From Salegentibacter holothuriorum (GTDB taxonomy: Bacteria; Bacteroidota; Bacteroidia; Flavobacteriales; Flavobacteriaceae), in contig NZ_FUYY01000008.1 of assembly GCF_900168045.1 (NCBI RefSeq), positions 1 to 64,000 on the forward strand: 64,000 bases of DNA. Direction: 5' to 3'. Positions 44,859 to 58,417 of the stretch are shown here, piece after piece. Below the pieces are notes generated by a model. It saw only the letters and a program-made list of their open reading frames with translations. It had not been told where the DNA came from and ran no database searches. Each line of letters opens with the position of its first letter. Position 1 is the first letter of the stretch. A program made the position numbers and the translations under genes.

Positions 44859-44876
44859 CTGTCAACATGTTGACAG
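44859..44876. promoter_or_regulatory. Perfect 18-bp palindrome upstream of the integrase gene
   Basis: CTGTCAACATGTTGACAG is fully self-complementary. The half-site GTCAACAT also occurs at 44840-44847, exactly 21 bp (two helical turns) before its copy in the palindrome at 44861. The site lies 79 bp before the integrase start and could be an operator or a recombinase arm-binding site. Confidence 0.5.
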
Positions 44877-44954
44877 TTTGATTACCAGTAGCTTAAATTT
44901 TTTGTGGATTTGACTTTCGTCTTTTAGCTGAATATTAATTTAAAGACGATACCT

Positions 44955-46193
44955 ATGCGTACTTCTAAAACATTTTCCATCTTATTCTGGGTGTATGCTT
45001 CCAGAGTGAAAAACAATCAAGCAAATCTCTACGTTCGAATTTCTCTAGATAGCCGTAGAGTAAACATTAGTTTAAAATCTAAAGTTCCATTCGATCTTTG
45101 GGATCCTTCAACACAACGTCTCGATGGTAGTTCTAAACAAGCTAGGGAGGCTAATAATCTCATTTCGGAGACCAGAACGAAGATTTTTCAGAATTACCAG
45201 GACTTAAGGTTTCAGAATAAAAAAGTAACCGCAGACCTTCTTAAATCAAATTTTTTAGGGGAAGGGCCTAGAGATAAAACCTTGTTAGATATTTTAGAGT
45301 ATCACAAGCAAAAGATTGAGAAAACGCTTACCAAAGGAACCATCCGTAATTTCGGTGTTACAGAGAAATATGTTCTTAAATTCTTAAACGAAGAATTTAA
45401 GACGACCACTATTTATCTAAACGAACTTAATTATAAGTTTATCAATGACTTTGCGAATTTCCTTTTTAACTACTGGCCAAAAGGCCATGTGAATGCCATG
45501 AGTCATAACACGGTAATGAAGCATTTACAAAGACTTCGTAAAATAGTAACTCTTGCTTTTCATTTGGAATGGGTTGAAAAGGATCCGTTTATACGATGGA
45601 AACCTACTTTCCAAAAAAAGGAACGGGACTTTCTAAATCTTAGTGAGTTAAAACAAATCGAGGATTTTTATTTTCATAATGACCGTTTGGATAGGGTTAG
45701 GGATTTATTTGTTTTCAGCTGTTATACTGGGATCAGTTTTACAGATATGAATGATCTAACTAAGGATAATGTCAGGAATGGTCTGGACGGCCAAAAGTGG
45801 CTTTTCACTTCAAGAAATAAGACTAAAGCCAAAGTTAAGATACCTTTACTGGATAAAGCTCTAGAGATACTCGAAAAGTACAACGAACATCCAATGACCG
45901 AAATAACTCAAAGTCTTTTACCAGTTATAACTAATGTTAAGGTTAATCTTTATTTAAAGGAAGTAGCTGATCTATGTGATATCAAGAAGAATTTAACCTT
46001 TCATATGGCCAGGCATACTTTTGCTACTACTGTTACGCTTTCCAATGGAGTACCTATAGAAACTGTCTCTAAGCTTTTGGGGCATACGAAAATAGCAACA
46101 ACCCAAATATATGCGCGAGTCCTTGAAGATAAATTAAGTCAGGATATGTCTGAACTTAGTCGGAAGCTTAGAAATTGGAAACCTAATATTTAA
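44955..46193 (+). CDS. Tyrosine recombinase (Bacteroidetes integrase type, Ser in place of the first Arg)
   Basis: The 412-residue protein has the three-part layout of Bacteroidetes integrases: an arm-binding domain (~1-95, LYVRISLDSRRVNISLKSKV), a SAM-like core-binding domain (~105-210) and the catalytic domain (~225-400). Catalytic residues visible are a lysine in the beta-hairpin NKTKAKVKI, His350 and Arg353 in HMARHTFAT, His377 in LLGHTKIATTQ and the nucleophile Tyr386 in QIYAR. The first catalytic arginine is replaced by Ser261 in CYTGISFTDM, as in IntDOT of the conjugative transposon CTnDOT. Placed just after tRNA-Arg, it is probably the integrase of an island that inserted there. No excisionase or conjugation genes are seen near it. 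Confidence 0.93.
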   Translation: MRTSKTFSILFWVYASRVKNNQANLYVRISLDSRRVNISLKSKVPFDLWDPSTQRLDGSSKQAREANNLISETRTKIFQNYQDLRFQNKKVTADLLKSNFLGEGPRDKTLLDILEYHKQKIEKTLTKGTIRNFGVTEKYVLKFLNEEFKTTTIYLNELNYKFINDFANFLFNYWPKGHVNAMSHNTVMKHLQRLRKIVTLAFHLEWVEKDPFIRWKPTFQKKERDFLNLSELKQIEDFYFHNDRLDRVRDLFVFSCYTGISFTDMNDLTKDNVRNGLDGQKWLFTSRNKTKAKVKIPLLDKALEILEKYNEHPMTEITQSLLPVITNVKVNLYLKEVADLCDIKKNLTFHMARHTFATTVTLSNGVPIETVSKLLGHTKIATTQIYARVLEDKLSQDMSELSRKLRNWKPNI

Positions 46194-46346
46194 TTAGAAA
46201 TTAAATAAAATCTGATAGTAGGCAGTTGGCAGGTTAGACCTTAAGGTTTTACATACATCGAAAAATTGATATAATGAAAGTGGTGGTATTCTTAAAATCC
46301 TAAGAATAGATATTATTTTAAGTGGCTAGTTCGAGGGCAAGTGCTT

Positions 46347-46386
46347 AAAGCCTTGTTAATCGATTTATTTTCAAGGCTTTTCTTGT
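46347..46386 (+). terminator. Possible terminator downstream of the integrase gene
   Basis: AAAGCCTTG (46347-46355) and CAAGGCTTT (46372-46380) form a perfect 9-bp stem with a 16-nt loop followed by TTCTTGTTTT. It is 154 bp after the integrase stop. Nothing else of note was seen between 46194 and 46470 except the small inverted repeat ATTCTTA/TAAGAAT at 46288-46307. Confidence 0.5.
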
Positions 46387-46473
46387 TTTCAGTAGTCATT
46401 GTGGTTTCTCCGTTTTTTATATCCTTTTAAAATTATGGAATAATTTATCTCCAGTTTATTTCGTGATTTAATT

Positions 46474-46650
46474 GACAAACTTTTTTGAATTCAGTTTCTG
46501 TAGACAAGAATGTTTGTTTCTAGTTTAAACATCAATTTCATCGACAAACTTTTTTGAATTCAATTTTTGTACACAAAGTTATTTGTTTACAGGTTTTATA
46601 AGAAACTGATTTGCAATTTTTGTTCACCTAAAATTTACTATTTGTATACA
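46474..46650. repeat. Iterated repeats upstream of the Fic gene
   Basis: GACAAACTTTTTTGAATTCA occurs at 46474 and again 69 bp later at 46543. Each is followed by a related box: CAGTTTCTGTAGACAA (46492 on) and CAATTTTTGTACACAA (46561 on), and a third, CAATTTTTGTTCACCT, begins at 46614. Each box is followed by a TTTGTTTC/TTTGTTTAC/TTTGTATAC element. The series stops ~70 bp before the Fic start codon, in the region where operators would lie. Confidence 0.7.
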
Positions 46651-46697
46651 TTACGGGTTAAAACGGAAGTCAAATGACTTTGTGTCTTGTTTTTTGC

Positions 46698-46705
46698 TAT
46701 TTTTG
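46698..46705 (+). promoter_or_regulatory. -7 box for the Fic gene
   Basis: TATTTTTG matches TAnnTTTG, 18 bp before the start codon. A TTTG at 46679-46682 is only 15 bp upstream, shorter than the standard spacing. Confidence 0.5.
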
Positions 46706-46723
46706 AGAACCAAAATGTGAATT

Positions 46724-47836
46724 ATGGATTTTAATGAAACAGAAGCAGTTCGATATCATTACGGAAAATTTCCGCCCAAGAATATTAGCTATAATAATTT
46801 TATTACAGAAATTATTAAAGCTACGGCCGCATTAGCTCGGTATGATCAAACGCTTAAAAACTTACATAATAATGAGATTTTGTTAGCTCCGTTAAGAAAT
46901 CAAGAGGCCGTTATTTCTTCAAGAATTGAAGGTACAATAAGTACGATGGATGAAATTCTGCAATATGAAGCTGATGACGACGGGGGAAATTTAAATGCCA
47001 GATCGGAAGTAATTGAAACGATATTATACCAACGTGCACTAAAAAATGCACAAAAAGCATTGGAGGATGGATACGAACTTTCTACAAGTTATATAAAACA
47101 AATGCACCAACAATTATTACATTTTGGTAGAGGTGCAACCAAATCGCCAGGAGAATTTAAGAAGGAACAAAATTACTTAGCAGATAAGATTAAAAAGAAG
47201 ATCCAGTTTATTCCTATTAGTCCGGAAAAATTAGATGAAGGTCTTGAAGAACTTTTTAATTACTTAAAGAATAGTAATGATCCCGCATTAATAAAAACTG
47301 CGTTAATGCATCTAGAGTTTGAAGCACTGCACCCTTTTCAGGATGGAAATGGAAGAATTGGACGAATGTTAATAACTCTCTTTCTGTGGAAGGAGGGTAT
47401 ACTCTCACAACCACATTTCTATATTAGTGGTTATATGGAAGAAAACAAAGATCAATATATAGATACTATGAGAAAAGTATCAGAAAAAAACGATTGGGAA
47501 GCCTGGATAAAATTTTTTTTAACGGCTGTGGAAAAACAAGCCATCTGGAATTTAGAAATTGCAGAAAATATAAGGACTCTCTATGAGAAAATGAAAATCG
47601 AATTTTCAGATATTCTTTCGTCCAAATGGAGTATGAATACTTTAGATTTTGTTTTTACTTTTCCGGTTTTTAGAAATAATAAATTTATATCCACTTCAGG
47701 TATACCTTCTGCAACTGCAGCAGGAATTACTAAAAAATTATTAGAAAATGGTTATTTGCTTCAAAAAGAAGAAGCATCAGGCAGAAGGCCTGCTTTATAT
47801 TCCTTTGAACCACTTATGAGAATTGTAAGAGTATAA
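46724..47836 (+). CDS. Fic-family AMPylase-type protein with N-terminal autoinhibitory motif and C-terminal winged helix
   Basis: Fic proteins transfer AMP or related groups to target proteins. The active-site motif HPFQDGNGRIGR (His203) is complete. The inhibitory motif (S/T)xxxE(G/N) is present at residues 65-70 as SSRIEG, before the Fic core, which makes this a class II, self-inhibited Fic protein. Order: Fic_N domain (~1-110), Fic core (~115-260), and a winged-helix-like C-terminus (IPSATAAGITKKLLENGYL, then GRRPALYSFE). At 370 residues it is of common length. It is alone in its transcript, between an integrase and a sugar-use locus, so it may be island cargo. Its target is unknown. Confidence 0.92.
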   Translation: MDFNETEAVRYHYGKFPPKNISYNNFITEIIKATAALARYDQTLKNLHNNEILLAPLRNQEAVISSRIEGTISTMDEILQYEADDDGGNLNARSEVIETILYQRALKNAQKALEDGYELSTSYIKQMHQQLLHFGRGATKSPGEFKKEQNYLADKIKKKIQFIPISPEKLDEGLEELFNYLKNSNDPALIKTALMHLEFEALHPFQDGNGRIGRMLITLFLWKEGILSQPHFYISGYMEENKDQYIDTMRKVSEKNDWEAWIKFFLTAVEKQAIWNLEIAENIRTLYEKMKIEFSDILSSKWSMNTLDFVFTFPVFRNNKFISTSGIPSATAAGITKKLLENGYLLQKEEASGRRPALYSFEPLMRIVRV

Positions 47837-47928
47837 AGAATATTTCAATGCTTCTTTTAAAGTTTTTTTCATTTTGCAACTGTGTGTTGCAATCTTAATT
47901 TTTTACTGTGTAAAATTTAAAATTAGGC

Positions 47929-47966
47929 AAAAAAATAACAGGGGTCGCGACCCCTGTTATTTTTTT
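47929..47966. terminator. Bidirectional terminator between the Fic and GH2 genes
   Basis: A perfect 38-bp palindrome centred on GGGGTCGCGACCCC, with A-rich and T-rich outer arms (AAAAAATAACA and TGTTATTTTTT). It lies between two convergent genes and suits termination from both sides. Confidence 0.93.
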
Positions 47967-48028
47967 ATTTACACAATTTATGAGATAGTGCTCGCATAAT
48001 ATTGTTATTGTCGATTTTCTTAATTGAA

Positions 48029-54145
<6,117 letters not shown>

Positions 54146-54149
<4 letters not shown>

Positions 54150-56149
54150 TCCTTTAAGAGTAGTAGTAAATAATGAGCGGCAGACCAGCTAAAATTGTGA
54201 GCCTCCAGGCCTTCTCCAGTTATGGGGTTGTAATTCTCTCGAATAGAGGTTCCTTTTTCCGTTAATCCTTCAGCATTATGGATTAATTTCTTAGTAAGCT
54301 GGTTCGCTTCTTTATTAAATCCATATTTTTTTAATCCATTAACTCCAAAGTAAGATTGATCTATCCAGGTGGGGCCTCGCCAATACCCACCATCTGGTTC
54401 AAATTTTTCTGAACTGGCATCTAAGGTTTGCAACGGGACAGCGGTATTAAATTTTGTGCTATCCATCATTGTCTTTAAAAGCTTCTTAGCCTGAATTTTT
54501 GAGGCGACTCCTGCCCAAAGAGGTATCCAGCCTTCGCTTCCTTTTATGTTGACAAAAGATTTGCCATCTATGGAAGTGTCATAATACCACCCATCTTCCT
54601 CACTATAAAATTGCTGACGAATTTGCTTTTTTAAAGCATCAGCTTCGTTTTGGAATTGTTTTGCTTGTTCTTTTTTATCAAGAATGTTTGCTAATTTTTT
54701 TAAATAGAGCTTTTCGGCAAATAAATAGGAGTTGAGGTCTACACTTTCCTGATCCATGGAAAAAGCGTTTGTATCATTGGCCAGCAATTTAGTATCGTCA
54801 AACCGCACCGCATTATCCATCCCGCTTTCCCATTTCGCTGCAATGAGAGTTCCATCGGTAGAGCCATATTCACATAGGCCATCCTGGTCATGATCCCGGA
54901 ACTGGTACCACCAATCATGTTGCTTTTTAATTTTAGGATAAATGTTTTCAATGAAATTAATATCTCCATCTTGTTGAAAAATTGTCCAGGCAGCCCAGGC
55001 AGAAAGCGGGGGCTTGGTATTTCGGTAATTGTTCTCCTCAATTAAGTTATCCCGGTACACGCAATCTGGTATAAATCCGTTTTCAGTTTGATAGTCGTAC
55101 ATAGCCAGTACTTGTTGTTTTGCCAAATCTGTATCATAATGCGCTACCGCCACTGCGTGTTTCCAACTATCCCAGGCCCAAAAACCATAAAACCATTTAT
55201 AATTATAACTGGGAAAGAAACCGTCATATTTTAATCCGCCGGAAGCCGTTCGCCAATTGTTTTGTAGCGTAAGCAAAGATTTTTGGGCCAATTGGTAATA
55301 AGTGGAATCCTGCCATTGAGCTCCTATTTTAGCGTTAATAGACTTAATGGTCACTAGTTTTTGACTTTTAGTTTTTTGATAGGAAGCATCAAATTTTTCC
55401 TGAAGCCTGGTTATTGCTGCCAGCTCGTTTTTATTAAATTTTGAGGCATAAGAAAAGGAATAGCTGAGCTCGTAAGTTTCGCCGGCTCCTATTTCAATTG
55501 GTTTCAGATATGCTGTATAAGCAGTATCCAAAATTTTTATAGTAGATTTTTTTATTTCACCGGGAAGGTGCAGTAGCCCATAGAAATTATTTATTTCACT
55601 TTCTACCTTTATAAAACCCTTATTTTTTGATAAGGAAAAATCTCCGTTAAATATTTTTCCTTCTATGACCGGCCTTATCGTAATTGATTGGTCTTGTAGG
55701 TTTTTAAATTGAAATTGAAACATTGCTGTTTTAGCAGATGCAAAGAACATTTTATGGGATACCAACCAGTTTTTCGTTTTTTTCTGGAATTCCAAACCGG
55801 ATAATGTACTCTGAAAAGATTTTTTTATTTCTGAATTATGGCTGATTTTATCCAAGTCTTGAAGCTGAATATTAACCAGGGATGGCCCTAACCAGGCTCC
55901 GTTTTCCTGAGACATTATAAATGGCCCGGAAAAACCATTTACATCTGAGGCTTTAGGCATGGAATAACCAAACCAGGAACCTTTATCTGAAAAAGCAAGA
56001 AAAGATTTATCCTCGATAGAATTTGGTATTCCCCGGTAGTCCAATACATTGGAAATTTCTTTATCGTCCGGATGAGCATTGTTTTTTTGCGCGAATAAAA
56101 AAGTAGCGCCAGTAAATAAGAAAAGACTAGTTAAAAGATATTTATTCAT
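54146..56149 (-). CDS. Exported GH63 alpha-glucosidase (YgjK-like)
   Basis: The 667-residue protein has a signal peptide (MNKYLLTSLFLFTGATFLFA) and the (alpha/alpha)6 barrel of GH63. It follows E. coli YgjK closely: FYGFWAWDSWKHAVAVAHYD, NTKPPLSAWAAW, DHDQDGLCEYG, AAKWESGMDNAVRFDD, QESVDLNSYLF, GGYWRGPTWIDQSYFG and SIRENYNPITGEG followed by NFSWSAAH. The likely general acid is Asp445 (SGMDNA) and the base Glu638 (IRENYNP), which match YgjK's Asp501 and Glu727 as I recall them. GH63 enzymes cut alpha-linked glucose; YgjK favours disaccharides with alpha-glucose on galactose or glucose. First gene of a three-gene operon with the kinase/lyase fusion (4-bp overlap) and GH2. Confidence 0.93.
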
Positions 56150-56468
56150 TTTTATAAAAGTTGTTAATCTGAAAGATTCAGAATAGATTACTTAAATAGA
56201 AATGAATTAGATGGAAATAAAGTGGCGTTTTTAAAATATTACGCCCACGGACAGGCCTAAATTACAAAAAAATGATTAGCGTCCAAGAAATAGTTTGAAA
56301 ATTTTGAGTACCCTTAAAAATAAATGGTTCTTCTAATAAATAAGGTTTAAAAAATGTTAAATAACTATTTTAAAAAATTGGTTAGCTCGTTAAAAATATC
56401 TTGTTTTGTTTAAATATTATTGTATATCCGTATAGTGTCCTAATTATAAAATTTAGCTTTATATATCA
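56150..56468. other. Intergenic region between divergent GH63 operon and ECF sigma gene
   Basis: With the inverted repeat that follows, this 423-bp gap must carry the promoters for both arms of the locus. It is very AT-rich. I find no clear TAnnTTTG box on either strand, in keeping with promoters read by an alternative (ECF) sigma factor, though absence of a box is weak evidence. Confidence 0.4.
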
Positions 56469-56522
56469 CGTCGAGCGCAGTCGAGACGTTTTTGTTAGAC
56501 CTTTCGACTGCGCTCAAGGTGA
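56469..56522. repeat. Inverted repeat with GAGCGCAGTCGA arms
   Basis: GAGCGCAGTCGA (56473-56484) and TCGACTGCGCTC (56504-56515) form a perfect 12-bp stem with a 19-nt loop. It is much richer in G and C than its surroundings. I recognise the same core as a common dispersed repeat in Flavobacteriaceae genomes. It lies 50 bp before the sigma-factor start. Confidence 0.75.
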
Positions 56523-56572
56523 GAAAAACAAGCTTAGGATTATTTACGGACAATCATAAATATTATTAAACA

Positions 56573-57133
56573 GTGGAATTAAATCTTATTCTAGAAAGAT
56601 TAAAGAAACAAGATAAGAAGGCTTTTCAACAAGTCTTTGAGGCTTTTTATCCATGTTTGGTAGACTACTCTTATAAATTCACTTACAATCAGGCAGCAAG
56701 TGAAGATTTGGTGCAGGAATCATTTATTTATATTTGGGAAAATTCAGATAACCTAAAAATTAAAAAATCCCTTCAGGCTTATTTATTCACTATGGTTAGA
56801 AACCGTAGCCTTAATTATCTCAAAAAAATTAACCTTACCGATTCTAACCATCTTATTGATATTTCCAACTTCCTTACGGAAGACTTTCAGGAAAATATGA
56901 TTTCTGAAAATGAGATGAGGGCACTTACTCAAAATGCCGAAGAAATCCTGAAATGTTTACCGGGAAAAATGCAGGAAATCTTTAAGCTAAAAGTAATGCA
57001 TAGCTTAAGTTATAAGGAAATAGCTGAGGAAATGGGGGTTTCTGTAAATACCGTAAAGACTCAACTAAAACGGGCCAGGTTTAAAATAGAATCAGCTTTA
57101 TCAATACTTTATTTTATCCTTCTTTTCTACTAA
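56573..57133 (+). CDS. ECF-type RNA polymerase sigma factor
   Basis: A 186-residue sigma-70-family factor of the ECF class common in Bacteroidetes PULs: region 2 with FEAFYPCLVDYSYKFT, SEDLVQESFIYIWEN and LFTMVRNRSLNYLK, and region 4 with LPGKMQEIFKLKVMHSLSYK and IAEEMGVSVNTVKTQLKRAR. The start codon is GTG (56573-56575); the family N-terminus aligns there and no ATG is close. It is followed after 82 bp by its presumed anti-sigma factor and then susCD, the standard order for trans-envelope control. Confidence 0.93.
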   Translation: MELNLILERLKKQDKKAFQQVFEAFYPCLVDYSYKFTYNQAASEDLVQESFIYIWENSDNLKIKKSLQAYLFTMVRNRSLNYLKKINLTDSNHLIDISNFLTEDFQENMISENEMRALTQNAEEILKCLPGKMQEIFKLKVMHSLSYKEIAEEMGVSVNTVKTQLKRARFKIESALSILYFILLFY

Positions 57134-57215
57134 AAAGAAAAAAAGATATAAAAATTGTCACCCTATCCAGAAAAAAACTTGTCTCATAATAAAGGGGCAT
57201 CATACCTAATTGATA

Positions 57216-58340
57216 ATGGAATATAGTTTATTAGTAAAAAGGCTTAAAAAAGGTTTAAACCCTAAGGAAGAAAAACAATTCCAGGAATGGTATTTTTCTT
57301 CCCCAGATCATCGTGTGTATTATGAAAACTTAAAAAATAATTTTCATGATTCCCGTGACCTTAAAATAAATACTTCCAAAGCCTGGGAAAAAGTTGATAA
57401 GAAGATTGTAAAAGCTAAGAATAATTATTGGAAATATGTTATTGCAGCTATTGTGGTAGTCGGCTTCCTGAGTTTTCCTATTTACTTTTTTTTAAGTACT
57501 CCATTGGAGCAGAAAAATAAAGTAGTAAATGTTAATGAGTTGGAGTCTCCTTCTGAAGGTGTGATTTTTAAGGATCAAAATGGAAACTCTGTTACTTTCG
57601 GAAAAAATGATTCGGTTGTATCCGGTAAGTATTATCAGGGAAGTAAAAATCAGCTTAAAATTGCGAAAGTTTCCGAAGCTGTGGGCATTAATACGATTAT
57701 AGTGCCAACCGGAAAACAATTTAATATTGAATTAAGCGATGGTACAAAAGTTACCTTGAATGCCAAGTCAAAGCTTGAATTCCCTACCAGTTTCAGTGAA
57801 AGTGATCATAGAAAAATTAATTTGATATATGGAGAAGCCTATTTTGAGGTGACTCCTGCATCTGAAAACAACGACAAAAAATTTATAGTTGAAAATTCCA
57901 ATCAAAATATAGAGGTGATTGGCACTTCTTTTAATATTGAAAATTATAATGAAGGGGAAATTGTAACCACTTTGGTAGAGGGGAAAATTAATCTTTTATA
58001 CGGAAAAGATAAAACCGTTATGACTCCAGGTCAACAATCTACTGTAAAAAATCAAAACTTAGAAGCTATAAAAAAAGTTGAAGTTTATGATTATGTAGCC
58101 TGGAAAGACGGTATGTTTTTATTTAAAGATAAATCTTTGGAGGATATCTTTAACGTACTTTCAAGATGGTATGATATAGAAGTAGAATTTGAGCAAAAGA
58201 CACTTCAGGAAATAAAATTTAATGGCAGATTTAAACAACAGCAAAAACTGAAAAATATTCTGCACATTATTGAAAATACTAAACGAGCACGATTTGAATT
58301 AAATGGAAATAAGATCAAAGTAATGCAATATCAGGAGTAA
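57216..58340 (+). CDS. FecR-family anti-sigma factor
   Basis: The protein has a cytoplasmic N-terminal sigma-binding part (MEYSLLVKRLKKGLNPKEEK), one membrane helix (~74-92, YVIAAIVVVGFLSFPIYFFL) and a periplasmic FecR domain (VPTGKQFNIELSDGTKVTLN, GEAYFEVTP, FNIENYNEGEIVTTLVEGKI), ending with the DUF4974 sensor-contact domain (FLFKDKSLEDIFNVLSRWYD and NILHIIENTKRARFEL). It would hold the ECF factor inactive until the STN domain of SusC signals ligand binding. I start at the ATG 57216 (375 codons with stop); a TTG two codons upstream also gives an open frame but is less likely. Confidence 0.93.
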   Translation: MEYSLLVKRLKKGLNPKEEKQFQEWYFSSPDHRVYYENLKNNFHDSRDLKINTSKAWEKVDKKIVKAKNNYWKYVIAAIVVVGFLSFPIYFFLSTPLEQKNKVVNVNELESPSEGVIFKDQNGNSVTFGKNDSVVSGKYYQGSKNQLKIAKVSEAVGINTIIVPTGKQFNIELSDGTKVTLNAKSKLEFPTSFSESDHRKINLIYGEAYFEVTPASENNDKKFIVENSNQNIEVIGTSFNIENYNEGEIVTTLVEGKINLLYGKDKTVMTPGQQSTVKNQNLEAIKKVEVYDYVAWKDGMFLFKDKSLEDIFNVLSRWYDIEVEFEQKTLQEIKFNGRFKQQQKLKNILHIIENTKRARFELNGNKIKVMQYQE

Positions 58341-58346
58341 AAAAAG

Positions 58347-58390
58347 GAATGGGGTTTAGACCTGGACAATTTAAACTCCCACTCCCATTC
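58347..58390 (+). promoter_or_regulatory. Inverted repeat in the leader between anti-sigma gene and susC
   Basis: GAATGGG (58347-58353) pairs with CCCATTC (58384-58390) and the adjoining GTTTA (58354-58358) with TAAAC (58372-58376), with a 7-nt bulge. There is no T-run, so it is not a plain terminator; it may tune susC expression or mRNA stability. Confidence 0.45.
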
Positions 58391-58417
58391 ATTAAGTAAT
58401 TAACTAACTACAAATTT

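Noticed and set aside
46320-46350. TAGTTCGAGGGCAAG looked like the T arm of a tRNA remnant and a possible attachment site
   Set aside because: It does not align with the 3' end of tRNA-Arg, and no acceptor-stem complement is present.
46724-47836. Fic gene as half of a toxin-antitoxin pair
   Set aside because: No small partner gene lies next to it, and the inhibitory motif is already within the protein.
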